A DNA stretch of 64,000 bases from Thermophilibacter mediterraneus (GTDB taxonomy: Bacteria; Actinomycetota; Coriobacteriia; Coriobacteriales; Atopobiaceae): assembly GCF_900119385.1 (NCBI RefSeq), contig NZ_FPKO01000009.1, positions 1 through 64,000 on the forward strand. The letters run 5' to 3'. Each line of letters starts with the position of its first letter. Position 1 is the stretch's first letter. A program made the translations under genes and the position numbers. The notes under the pieces are model-generated. The model was not told the origin of the DNA. It did no database searches and saw only the letters and a list, made by a program, of their open reading frames with translations. Positions 27,942 through 35,836 of the stretch are shown here, piece by piece.

Positions 27942-28092
27942 CTAGTGCTCGTGGTCGTGGCAGTGGCACTCGTGGTCGTCGCCGTGACCGTGGCCCCCGC
28001 AGCACTCGTGGTCGTCGCCGTGGTCGTGGCCGCAGTGGCACTCGTGGTCGTCGCCGTGGTCGTGGCCGCAGTGGCACTCGTGGTCGTCGCCC
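27942..28092 (-). repeat. 36-bp tandem repeat coding the metal-binding tail
   Basis: About four in-frame 36-bp units (core CACTCGTGGTCGTCGCCGTG) encode DDHECHCGHDHG variants. The in-frame unit length and near identity make copy-number change by slippage likely between strains. Confidence 0.85.
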
Positions 28093-29024
28093 TCCTCGCC
28101 CTGGTCGAGCAGCGACCAGTCGAGGCCGGCGGCGGCACAGGTCGCCTCGTCGTCGTAGAGCAGGGTGATCGCCTGGGTGCCCATGCGCGACCCGCCGATC
28201 TGGCAGAGCATGTCAAAGAGGGTGAAGGCGGTCTCCGCGCCGGGGAGCGTGATCTCGAGGTCCTCGGACGCCGAGATGGCGAGGCCGATGTCCTTGCGCA
28301 GGTGCTCGACGAGGAAGCCCGGCTTGAAGTCGCCCGCGACCGACCGGGGCGCGAGGGTGCGCGAGGCGCCCGACCCGCCCGTGCCGTTGGCGAGGACCTC
28401 GAGCATGCGGTCCACGTCGATGCCGGCCTGCTCGGCGAGGGCGACGGCGTCGGCGTAGCCCACCATGCACGACGCGAGGCTCACCTGGTTGCAGAGCTTC
28501 GCCGTCTGGCCGCCGCCCGGCTGGTCGAAGTAGAAGCGCCGGGACGAGAACGTCTCGAGCAGGGGGAGCAGCGGCTCCACGTCCTTCTCGGCAGCACCGA
28601 TGATGAGGGTGAGCGTGCCGTCGATGGCACCCTGCTCGCCGCCCGTGACGGGGCAGTCGAAGGCGTGCTTGTCCTCGACCTCGGCCGCGTCGTGGATGTC
28701 GCGGGCGAGCTGCGGGGAGCTCGTGGTGAGGTCGACGAGCCAGGCGCCGCGCTTGGAGCGGCGGATGAGGCCGTCCGTGGACAGGTAGACGTCCTCGACG
28801 TCGGAGGGGTAGCCCACCATGGTGAAGACGACGTCGGCGTCTGCGGCTGCCTCGGCGGGCGTGTCGGCCCAGTGGGCCCCGCGGGCGAGAAGGTCCTCGG
28901 CCTTCTCCCTCGTGCGGTTGCTCACCGTGACGTCGTAGCCGGCGTCGAGGATGTGGCCCGCGATGCGGGCACCCATGATGCCGGTGCCGATGAAGGCGAC
29001 CTTGCGGATGTGCGTGTGACTCAT
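27942..29024 (-). CDS. 3-hydroxyisobutyrate dehydrogenase-like protein with His/Cys-rich tail
   Basis: A 360-residue beta-hydroxyacid dehydrogenase. The Rossmann motif is FIGTGIMGARIAGHIL, the substrate loop CPVTGGEQGA and the catalytic-Lys segment GGGQTAKLCNQ. Residues 1-308 are of normal family length. Residues 311-360 are extra: four 12-residue repeats of the type DDHECHCGHDHG, containing 16 His and 8 Cys. Such tails bind Ni, Zn or Cu in SlyD, HypB and some chaperones, so metal storage or sensing is inferred. The tail is encoded by a 36-bp tandem repeat. The substrate is not assignable. Confidence 0.9.
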   Translation of the reverse strand: MSHTHIRKVAFIGTGIMGARIAGHILDAGYDVTVSNRTREKAEDLLARGAHWADTPAEAAADADVVFTMVGYPSDVEDVYLSTDGLIRRSKRGAWLVDLTTSSPQLARDIHDAAEVEDKHAFDCPVTGGEQGAIDGTLTLIIGAAEKDVEPLLPLLETFSSRRFYFDQPGGGQTAKLCNQVSLASCMVGYADAVALAEQAGIDVDRMLEVLANGTGGSGASRTLAPRSVAGDFKPGFLVEHLRKDIGLAISASEDLEITLPGAETAFTLFDMLCQIGGSRMGTQAITLLYDDEATCAAAGLDWSLLDQGEEGDDHECHCGHDHGDDHECHCGHDHGDDHECCGGHGHGDDHECHCHDHEH

Positions 29025-29049
29025 GTGTTGCGGTTCCTTTCCACAGACA

Positions 29050-29082
29050 GGGTGACGAAGGGGACGGTCCCCTTCGTCACCC
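29050..29082. repeat. Perfect 33-bp palindrome
   Basis: Arms GGGTGACGAAGGGGAC and its complement around a single central G. TGTCTG-like sequences flank it on both sides. It lies between degV and the dehydrogenase gene and belongs to the GGGGACGGTCCCC class of REP-like palindromes; it can also act as a terminator. Confidence 0.8.
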
Positions 29083-29103
29083 CCGCTGTCAGACAGTCAG
29101 ATG

Positions 29104-30168
29104 CTACTTGTCCCCGCGCACGCGCCGCGCGATGCGGTCCGTGAACGAGAGGCTCTCGCGACGGTCCTTGCCCCAGAAGAGCAGGGCGACCATGCCGGGG
29201 CCCACGTGCGCGCCGATAACCGGGCCCACGGAGCTGTAGATGATCGGGACGTCGGCGCAGCCCGGCTCCTTGCGGACCTGGTCGGCGAGCCAGCGCGCGT
29301 CCTTCTCGGCGTCGGCGGACACGATGGCGATGGGCAGCGTGTCGTCGCCGCCCTCGGCGCCGAGGTAGTTCTCCCTGAAGTCCGAGAGTATCGCGCGCAG
29401 GGCCTTCTTGCGGCCGCGGCACATACCGCGCAGCGTGAGGGCGCCGTTGGTGTCGTAGGAGAGCTCGGGCTTGATGTCGAGCTTGCCGCCCACCTGCGCG
29501 GCCGCCGGCGGGATGCGCCCGCCGCGCGCGAGGGCGTCGAAGGAGTCGAGCGTGAAGTACCCGTGGACGTAGTAGCGCGCCTCCTCGACCCACGCCACGA
29601 GCTCCTTGACGGAGAGGCCCTTGGCGGCCTGGCCCACGGCCTCGAGCGCGAGCAACTCGGCCGCGGCGGAGGGGCAGAGGTTGTCGACGACGTAGATCTC
29701 GAAGCCGGGGTGGCTCTCGCGGACCATGTCGGCCGCCTGGCGGGCCGCCTCGACGCTCGAGGAGAGCCCGCGGGTGAAGGCGAGGTAGACCGTCGGGGTC
29801 CCCTCCTCGGCGGCGCGCTCGAAGACCTCGAGGTAGTGGCCGGGCGTGACGGCGGAGGTCGTCGCCTGCTCGCCGGCGCGCATGCGGTCGTAGAACTCCT
29901 TGGGGCTGATCGACTTCCAGAGGTCGTCGACGTGCTCCTCCCCGCCCATGACGTAGGTGAAGTTCACGACCTCGACGCCGAGCGCCTCGACGACGCCGGG
30001 GGCGAAGTCACCGCAGGAGTCGACGATGATCCTCACGTTGGACGCGCGGTGATACGCGCGGCCCAGGCGCGCAGCCTCCTGCGACGCCTGGGCGTTGGTG
30101 TCTGTTACGAGCTCCCTCTCGGGAGCGTCGGGTGCCTGGGTGGGCTCGGTGGTGGCGCTACTGCTCAT
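29104..30168 (-). CDS. DegV family fatty-acid-binding protein
   Basis: A 354-residue DegV protein. Family motifs are IIVDSCGDF near residue 50, TTSAVTPGHY, and TRGLSSSVEAAR, whose residues contact a bound fatty acid. In Firmicutes, FakB proteins of this family present fatty acids to the FakA kinase; no fakA is in the window. An N-terminal extension of about 45 residues is acidic and unlikely to be folded. The start overlaps the hpf stop by 11 bp, so the two genes are coupled. Confidence 0.9.
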   Translation of the reverse strand: MSSSATTEPTQAPDAPERELVTDTNAQASQEAARLGRAYHRASNVRIIVDSCGDFAPGVVEALGVEVVNFTYVMGGEEHVDDLWKSISPKEFYDRMRAGEQATTSAVTPGHYLEVFERAAEEGTPTVYLAFTRGLSSSVEAARQAADMVRESHPGFEIYVVDNLCPSAAAELLALEAVGQAAKGLSVKELVAWVEEARYYVHGYFTLDSFDALARGGRIPPAAAQVGGKLDIKPELSYDTNGALTLRGMCRGRKKALRAILSDFRENYLGAEGGDDTLPIAIVSADAEKDARWLADQVRKEPGCADVPIIYSSVGPVIGAHVGPGMVALLFWGKDRRESLSFTDRIARRVRGDK

Positions 30169-30751
30169 TCTCCTCCTCGATCTTGGGCTTGATGATGCCG
30201 TACCCGCCGTTCTTGCGATGGTAGATCACGTTGATGAGTCCGGTGGTGGCGTTGGTGAAGACATAGAAGTCGTGGCCGATGAGGTCGGTCTGGACGAGGG
30301 CCTCCTCCTCCGTCATGGGGAGCAGGTCGATGTACTTCTCGCGGACGAGCTGGTCGTCCTCGGTCTCGTCCGGGCCCGGCTCGATGAGGGCGGCGAGGTC
30401 CTCCTGGGTGACGGTGCCGCTCTTGGCGGCTGCCACGCGCTGACGGCGGTCGATGACGCGGGTCTTGTACTTGCGCAGCTGGCGCGTGACCTTGTCCGCG
30501 GCGTCATCGATGGCGGCGAACATGTCGTCCGAGCTGGCGACCACGCGCACGACGTTGTCGCGCACGAAGACGGTGACCTCGCAGGTCTTGCGCTCCGGGT
30601 TGGAGGGGTTCTTATCGACTCGCAGAACGACGTCGCAGGTCATGGGCTTGATATCGAACACCTTGAGCGCGTTTCCGACCTTCTCCTCGACATGTGCGCG
30701 AAGCGAGTCGGAGACTCCCACCTTGCGGCCCGAGATCTTGATGTCAACCAT
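30158..30751 (-). CDS. hpf: Ribosome hibernation promoting factor, long form
   Basis: A 197-residue long-type HPF. The N-terminal ribosome-binding domain (about 1-100) starts MVDIKISGRKVGVSDSLRAH. An acidic linker follows, and the C-terminal dimerisation domain (about 140-197) includes REKYIDLLPMTEEEALVQ and FYVFTNATTGLINVIYHRK. It would dimerise and inactivate 70S ribosomes in stationary phase. ATG 30751 follows GGAGG. It is the first gene of a two-gene unit with degV. Confidence 0.95.
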   Translation of the reverse strand: MVDIKISGRKVGVSDSLRAHVEEKVGNALKVFDIKPMTCDVVLRVDKNPSNPERKTCEVTVFVRDNVVRVVASSDDMFAAIDDAADKVTRQLRKYKTRVIDRRQRVAAAKSGTVTQEDLAALIEPGPDETEDDQLVREKYIDLLPMTEEEALVQTDLIGHDFYVFTNATTGLINVIYHRKNGGYGIIKPKIEEENEQ

Positions 30752-30892
30752 GCGAACCTCCTTACGATTGCCGTGGGCGTGCCCGGTGCGTGCCCGCCCT
30801 AGGACGTTTTTACCCAATCCTGTACGGGGCATTCCCCCCTGAGGGACCGACCAAACGCCCGAGCGGACGGCTCTTCTCGGCGTGCGTCGCGA

Positions 30893-31933
30893 CTACAGCC
30901 CGTCCGTGCCGCCATCGGTCGACTCGGCGCCATCGGCGGCGTCGCCCTGGTCTCCCTCGTCGGTGGCGTCGCCCTGGTCGCCCTCGGCGCTCGCGTCGCC
31001 CGAGGACGACGTCAGCTCGAGCCCGGTGACGCGCGTCGCCTCCGTGAGCGCGGGGAAGCCGCCGACCCAGCGGGACTTGGCGATCTCGGCGACGCCGTTG
31101 GTCTGGATCTGGTCGAGCGCCGCCTGCACGCTCGACGCGAGCGAAGTGGCGTCGGACGAGACGGCGACCCCCACGGTCCCCGGCGTGTCGAGGGTGCCCG
31201 CAAAGGAGATGCCGCCGTGAACGCACGCGAGGTAGGCGCCCGCGTAGGCATCGCACACGACGTAGTCGACCGAGCCGGAGGCGAGCGCCTCGAAGGCGTC
31301 GTTGAGGTTGGAGAAGGTCTCCTCGACCACAACGAGGCCCAGGTCGTCGAGGGCCGCCTGCGAGACGGAGTTCGCCTGCACGCCGACGGTGGCGCCGGTG
31401 AGGTCGCTCGCCGAGATGGGCGGAACCGCGTCCGAGCCCGAGAAGACCCCAAGGGCGCTCTGGGCGTAGGAGCCGATGACCGTGGCGCCGCGCTCGTCCG
31501 AGCCGACGCCCATCACGACGTCGCACTCGGAGAGGCCGGACGAGACGCTCTGGACGGTGACGAACTCCACGTGGGCGAGGCCGAGCGCGTCGGCGAGGGC
31601 GTAGGCGGTGTCGACGTCGATCCCCTCGTAGGAGGAGTCTCCCGAGCCCGTCACGACGAAGGGCGCGGTGCCCGAGACGCGGATGCCCACGGTCAGGGTG
31701 CCGGGGGTGACGAGGTCGGCGTCGTCGACCGTCTGCGTGAGCTCGGAGCGGCGCTGCGCACGCGCCTCGGCGACGGATGTGGGGTGCATCAGGTCGTTGA
31801 CGATGGTCTGGACGGCCGAGGTCGCATCGGAGATCGGCGCGGGGAGGGACGAGCATCCCGGGAGGACGCTGAGCGAAAGAGCGGCCGCAACGGCGACGGC
31901 CGCGATGTGGGCGCAAGGGCGACGGTGCTTCAT
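30893..31933 (-). CDS. Solute-binding lipoprotein, SBP_bac_3 family
   Basis: A 346-residue lipoprotein. The signal peptide has a hydrophobic core (IAAVAVAAALSLSV) and lipobox LPGC. The binding domain (about 75-310) shows GTLTVGIRVSGTAPFV, EGIDVDTAYALADALG and DLTGATVGVQANS, the pattern of polar amino-acid-binding proteins. The C-terminal 40 residues are an acidic, repetitive EGDQGDATDEGDQGDAADG tail. No permease or ATPase gene is adjacent, so it may work with a transporter encoded elsewhere or be a sensor. ATG 31933 was chosen because the signal peptide starts there. Confidence 0.85.
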   Translation of the reverse strand: MKHRRPCAHIAAVAVAAALSLSVLPGCSSLPAPISDATSAVQTIVNDLMHPTSVAEARAQRRSELTQTVDDADLVTPGTLTVGIRVSGTAPFVVTGSGDSSYEGIDVDTAYALADALGLAHVEFVTVQSVSSGLSECDVVMGVGSDERGATVIGSYAQSALGVFSGSDAVPPISASDLTGATVGVQANSVSQAALDDLGLVVVEETFSNLNDAFEALASGSVDYVVCDAYAGAYLACVHGGISFAGTLDTPGTVGVAVSSDATSLASSVQAALDQIQTNGVAEIAKSRWVGGFPALTEATRVTGLELTSSSGDASAEGDQGDATDEGDQGDAADGAESTDGGTDGL

Positions 31934-32252
31934 GGCATGTCCTGTCTTTCCGAACCTTCGTGCGTCCCGCCCAGCTGACCTGGTCTTTGCCCCCACACCC
32001 GCGCACCGGGGACGTCGCTTGCGGCGCCGCGGCGCCTCCACTGTTGCCCCTCTCGCCCGCGAGGCCGGATGCCTCATGCGTATGACGGGCGGTGCGACTT
32101 ACCTCTAGGACGAGCCATGATCGCGCGGGCGCGCACGCCCGAGCTTACGTGGATCCCTTTGCCCTCGTCTGGCTTGGACTAGGACGACGGCGCGGGCGCG
32201 GGCGCGCCGGGGCGTAGCCGTCCGCAACCACAGACCTGGTCGAGACGTCGCT

Positions 32253-33236
32253 CTAGTATACCCCGTCCCACCTGCGCGCTCGCCCAGAACGCGCGGACGT
32301 AGGGACCTTGTGGCGAGAAGAACCTCGGGCCGGATGGCGTGGGAGTCGCAAGGGGCGGCGGGGCACGGGGCGCCATTCGGGTTTCTGACCTGCACGGAGT
32401 GCGACGGCGACTGGCCGGTCCGCGCCACGGTCGCGGCGCCGGGCTTCTCGGGCACGCCCGCCCGCCTGGCGGGCTGGGTCGAGGGCACCCACGCGCGTCC
32501 ACGATGCGAAACTCCGGGCGAACGCGCACACGGTGACCGACGCCGCGCCACGCTCGGCGAGGGCGCGGGCCGCCTCGGCGACGGAGGCGCCCGTGGTCAC
32601 CACGTCGTCAACGAGCAGGAGGCGCGCGCCCGAGACGTCTGCGACGGAGCGCATCGTCCCCTCGAGGTTGCGCGATCGAGCCTCTCTGCCAAGATCGCGC
32701 TGGTCCCGGGCGCGCGACCGCACGAGCACGTCCGCGAGCGGCAGGCCCGCCCCGCGCGCGAGCTCGCGCGCCACGAGCTCCATGTGGTCGAATCCGCGCC
32801 GCGCGTACGCCCGCGACGTCGCGGGGACGAAGCACACGCCGTCGATCGCGGAGGGCGCGAAGCGCGGCGCGCCGTCCTGGGCCGGCCAGGCGGACGACTC
32901 CTCGAGCGCGGTGAGCATGGCCGCCGCCATCACCGGGGCGAGGCGAAGCTCGTGGGCGTCCTTGAGCCCGACCGCCATGCGAGCCGGCGTGCCCGAGAAG
33001 CCCAGCGCCGCGACCGTGGCGCGGACCGGCCAGTCGCCGTCGCACTCCGTGCAGGTCAGAAACCCGAATGGCGCCCCGCAGACGGGACATGCCAGGCGCT
33101 GCTCGATCCAGGGGAGCTCGGCGCGACACCGGTCGCAGAGCAGCGTGCCCGGCTGGTCGCACCCCACGCAGCGCGTGGGCCAGAGCGCCTCCGCGAGGCC
33201 CTCCCCCATCGCGCGCCCGAAGTCCCCGATGCGCAT
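32253..33236 (-). CDS. comF: ComF-like phosphoribosyltransferase with rearranged 3' end
   Basis: A 327-codon frame whose first 240 or so residues are a normal ComF: Zn-ribbon CVGCDQPGTLLCDRCRAELP...CPVCGAPFG...CTEC, FVPATSRAYARRGFDH, and the PRPP loop LLLVDDVVTTGASVAEA. ComF helps DNA uptake and strand processing during transformation. After VCAFAR the family's usual end is lost: the next 29 bp copy a neighbouring gene in inverted orientation and the following 120 bp are an inverted, slightly diverged copy of comF itself. The extra 80 or so codons therefore look like rearrangement product. ATG 33236 follows GGAGGGGG. Confidence 0.8.
   Translation of the reverse strand: MRIGDFGRAMGEGLAEALWPTRCVGCDQPGTLLCDRCRAELPWIEQRLACPVCGAPFGFLTCTECDGDWPVRATVAALGFSGTPARMAVGLKDAHELRLAPVMAAAMLTALEESSAWPAQDGAPRFAPSAIDGVCFVPATSRAYARRGFDHMELVARELARGAGLPLADVLVRSRARDQRDLGREARSRNLEGTMRSVADVSGARLLLVDDVVTTGASVAEAARALAERGAASVTVCAFARSFASWTRVGALDPARQAGGRAREARRRDRGADRPVAVALRAGQKPEWRPVPRRPLRLPRHPARGSSRHKVPTSARSGRARRWDGVY
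32366..32524. repeat. Inverted copies of neighbouring coding sequence
   Basis: 32366-32457 matches the complement of comF 32987-33078 with one mismatch as I read it, and continues with weaker similarity to about 32490. 32496-32524 (29 bp) is identical in inverted orientation to 33913-33941 inside the flavodoxin-like gene. The junction with comF falls in a shared GTTCGCCCGG. The first pair could form a long cruciform with comF. Confidence 0.85.
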
Positions 33237-33332
33237 GCGTCCCCCTCCGTCTGCGGATGGGGGTCGCCTCGGTGGGAAGAGTGTATCACCCGCCTTGCGC
33301 CGACGCGCGCTTGGCGCAACTGCACGAAACCT

Positions 33333-33533
33333 CGTCGAGTGCGCGCTCCTCACAAGGGGCGGGCGCGCACTCGACGGGATTCCTGTCCGAACGGACAAGA
33401 AAGGGCTCGAGTGCGCGATGGCCAGCGCGCACTCGACGCGATTCCGGTCCGCGCCAGCGCGCACTCGACGCGATTCCTGTCCGCGCCAGCGCGCCAGCCC
33501 CCAGCGCGCCAGCCCCCAGCGCGCCAGCCCCGG
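33333..33533. repeat. Cluster of 32-bp and 15-bp repeats
   Basis: A 32-bp unit beginning GCGCGCACTCGACGCGATTC occurs as two exact-register tandem copies (33425-33456 and 33457-33488, one difference) and once earlier (33363). Inverted 11- to 14-bp pieces lie at 33333 and 33408. Three copies of a 15-bp GCGCGCCAGCCCCCA unit follow. The cluster fills the divergent gap between comF and the next gene; I see no gene in it. Confidence 0.85.
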
Positions 33534-33634
33534 CGGTCGCGACCCCGCGACGCCACCAGCGCGCGGCTCGTGACATTCCTCACTTCCGGGGGACGCGCCC
33601 GAGGGGTAGGCTTTCCACAGGAGAGGGGTGACGC

Positions 33635-34813
33635 ATGAGAACCATCGTCTGCGACCTGACGCGCGCCGCGCTCGAGGAGCTCGGCATCGACTTCGATAAG
33701 GCCGTCTGCCTCGAGGAGCTCCGTGCCGCGCACGGCTGCCAGGGCTGCTTCGGCTGCTGGGTGCGCACGCCCGGCGCCTGCGTCATTCGCGACGCCCTGG
33801 GCGACCTGCCCGCCCTTCTCGCCCGAAGCGACGAGCTCTGGATCTTCTCGGAGAACTCGTTCGGCTGGGTCTCGGCAGACGTCAAGCGCGCCCTCGACCG
33901 CTGCATCCCGTTCGTTCGCCCGGAGTTTCGCATCGTGGACGGCAGGATGCACCATCGCCTGCGGCACGACCGCACGCCCGAGCTCTCCGTCTGGCTCTGG
34001 GGCCCCTCCACCGAGGCGGAGCGCGCCTGCGCCCGGCACCTGGCCGACGCGAACGCCCTCAACCTCGGCATGCGCTCCGCAGGCGTGCGCTTCGTGGCCG
34101 ACCCGCTGGGCTGCGGCGCCGAGGGGGACTCCCCCGCCGCGGACGCCCCCGCGCCGCGCGCCGCGCGCGTCCCCGCGCTCCCCCGTCGCATCGCGCTCGT
34201 GAACGGGAGCCCCAAGGGCCCGCGCTCGGCGACGGCTCACCTGCTCGTCGACCTCTCGGAGGCGCTGGGCGTCTACGCGCGTCTGGCCGGCGTGGCGGAG
34301 CCCGAGCTCGTCGAGGTGGCGTGCCGGCAAGCCGGTGCGGATGCCTCGGGGCTCGTCGGATGCGACACCGTCGTCCTCGGCTACCCGCTCTACGTGGACG
34401 CGCTGCCGAGCGGCCTCGTCGACCTCCTCGGGGACGCCGCGCGCCTCCTCGCCCCCGGCGCGCGCGTCTACGCCCTCGCCAACCTTGGGTTCTACGAGGC
34501 GGAGCAGATTCTGCCGTCCTTCTCGCTCGTCGAGGGGTTCTGCGCCGCGGCCGGGGCGCACTGGGCGGGGGGCGTCGCCGTGGGCGCGGGCGGCATGGTG
34601 CTGCCCGTGGCGACGACCCCGCGCATGGGCATGCTGCGCCGAAGCGCCTCCGAGGCGATCGACCGGATGATCGCGGCGATCCTGTCCGGCGCCGACGCCG
34701 GGACGATTCTGGCGCGACCGGCCGTCCCCCGCTGGGCCTACCGGCTCGCGGCCGAGGAACAGTGGCGGCGGCTCGCCCGCGAGAGCGGGGCGGACCTGGG
34801 CGCCACGCCCTAG
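33635..34813 (+). CDS. Two-domain flavodoxin-like NAD(P)H/FMN reductase
   Basis: A 392-residue protein that appears to hold two flavodoxin-like domains. Domain 1 (about 1-175) has the iron-sulfur-flavoprotein-type cysteine cluster GCQGCFGCW and lacks a clear N-terminal phosphate loop. Domain 2 (about 188-345) begins RIALVNGSPKGPRSATAHLL, a standard FMN-phosphate loop, and has TVVLGYPLYVDALP. A cytosolic electron-transfer role is likely; partners are unknown. ATG 33635 follows GGAGAGGGG. The C-terminal 45 residues are helical and basic. Confidence 0.75.
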   Translation: MRTIVCDLTRAALEELGIDFDKAVCLEELRAAHGCQGCFGCWVRTPGACVIRDALGDLPALLARSDELWIFSENSFGWVSADVKRALDRCIPFVRPEFRIVDGRMHHRLRHDRTPELSVWLWGPSTEAERACARHLADANALNLGMRSAGVRFVADPLGCGAEGDSPAADAPAPRAARVPALPRRIALVNGSPKGPRSATAHLLVDLSEALGVYARLAGVAEPELVEVACRQAGADASGLVGCDTVVLGYPLYVDALPSGLVDLLGDAARLLAPGARVYALANLGFYEAEQILPSFSLVEGFCAAAGAHWAGGVAVGAGGMVLPVATTPRMGMLRRSASEAIDRMIAAILSGADAGTILARPAVPRWAYRLAAEEQWRRLARESGADLGATP

Positions 34814-34817
34814 GGGC

Positions 34818-35828
34818 CTAGCGGGAGAAGAGCGCGCAGGCGTTGCGCCAGCAGGCGTCGTAGGTCGCCTGCCGCGTGCCCCGACCGCCCTTCTCGCGCA
34901 CGTCGGCGACGGTCGCGGCGGTGAAGGCCACCATCGCGGGCTCGCACTCCTCGCCGCGCAGCGGCACCGGGGCCATGTAGGGGCTGTCGGTCTCGGTGAG
35001 CAGGTAGCGCTCGGCGCAGAACGTCGCGGCCTCGCGGATGTCGTCTGAGCGCTGGAAGGTCACCGCCCCGCCGAAGGCGATGTGGCAGTCAATGCGCGTG
35101 AAGCTCTCGAGCACCTTGATGCCCGAGGTGAAGCAGTGCAGGTCGCAGCCGGCCTCGGGCACGCCCTCCTCCGCCAGGATGCGCGCGGCGTCGCGGTGCG
35201 CGCCGCAGCGAACGTCGCCCACGGCGTCGCGGATGTGCAGCTGCACGGGCAGGCCCAGCTCGTTGGCGAGGCGCAGGTGGCGACGGAAGGCCTCCTCCTG
35301 GATCTGGTAGGGAACCTTGTTGTAGGGACCGTAGTCCAGCCCGAACTCGCCCACGCCCACGCAGCGCGGGCTCGCGAGGAGCTCGCGCAGGCGCGCCATG
35401 GCGTCGTCGTCAAACGACTCGGCCCCGTAGGGGTGGGCTCCCGCGACGATGCGGACGTTGTCGAGCAGGTCCGGCGCGCCATATCCCTCGAAGGCGGGCG
35501 GCTCGAAGCCGCGCTCCGCGCACTCCTCGAGGCACGCCCCCGCGAGCTCCACCTGCTCGTCGATCCATCCGAGCAGCTCGCCCGCGCTGCCCCACCTCCT
35601 GGGAACGTCGTCGATGGGGTCGACGGGCACCACGAGCAGGCGCACGCCGGCGAGCGCCGCGCGCACAATCGCCATGGCGGGGTCGTGCTCGCGCAGGCTC
35701 GTGAGGTGGCCGTGGGTGTCCGCGAGCGGGGCGAGCGGCGTCGGGATGGGGCACGGCGCGCCCTTGCGGTCGTGGAAGAGCTCGCCGTCAGCGAGCGTGA
35801 GGTCGTCGAGCGCGATGGGGTCTGACAT
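34818..35828 (-). CDS. tatD: TatD family metal-dependent hydrolase/DNase
   Basis: A 336-residue TIM-barrel hydrolase. Metal ligands are seen in LADTHGHL, VGEFGLDY (Glu), QLHIRDAVGD, DLHCFTSG and TETDSPYM. An insertion after the first motif makes it longer than the usual 260 residues. TatD enzymes are 3'-5' exonucleases and often sit in metG-tatD-ksgA clusters, as here, 8 bp after ksgA. It is cytoplasmic. Confidence 0.9.
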   Translation of the reverse strand: MSDPIALDDLTLADGELFHDRKGAPCPIPTPLAPLADTHGHLTSLREHDPAMAIVRAALAGVRLLVVPVDPIDDVPRRWGSAGELLGWIDEQVELAGACLEECAERGFEPPAFEGYGAPDLLDNVRIVAGAHPYGAESFDDDAMARLRELLASPRCVGVGEFGLDYGPYNKVPYQIQEEAFRRHLRLANELGLPVQLHIRDAVGDVRCGAHRDAARILAEEGVPEAGCDLHCFTSGIKVLESFTRIDCHIAFGGAVTFQRSDDIREAATFCAERYLLTETDSPYMAPVPLRGEECEPAMVAFTAATVADVREKGGRGTRQATYDACWRNACALFSR

Positions 35829-35836
35829 GGTCCCTC

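Noticed and set aside
27942-28092. Regular 36-bp repeats, as in a CRISPR array
   Set aside because: The units are contiguous without spacers and are in frame at the end of a dehydrogenase gene, coding a His/Cys repeat.
32366-32490. Diversity-generating retroelement (variable and template repeat pair)
   Set aside because: The two copies are inverted, mismatches are few and not adenine-specific, and there is no reverse transcriptase gene.
33333-33533. CRISPR-like cluster of 32-bp repeats
   Set aside because: Two copies are directly adjacent and there are no variable spacers or cas genes nearby.
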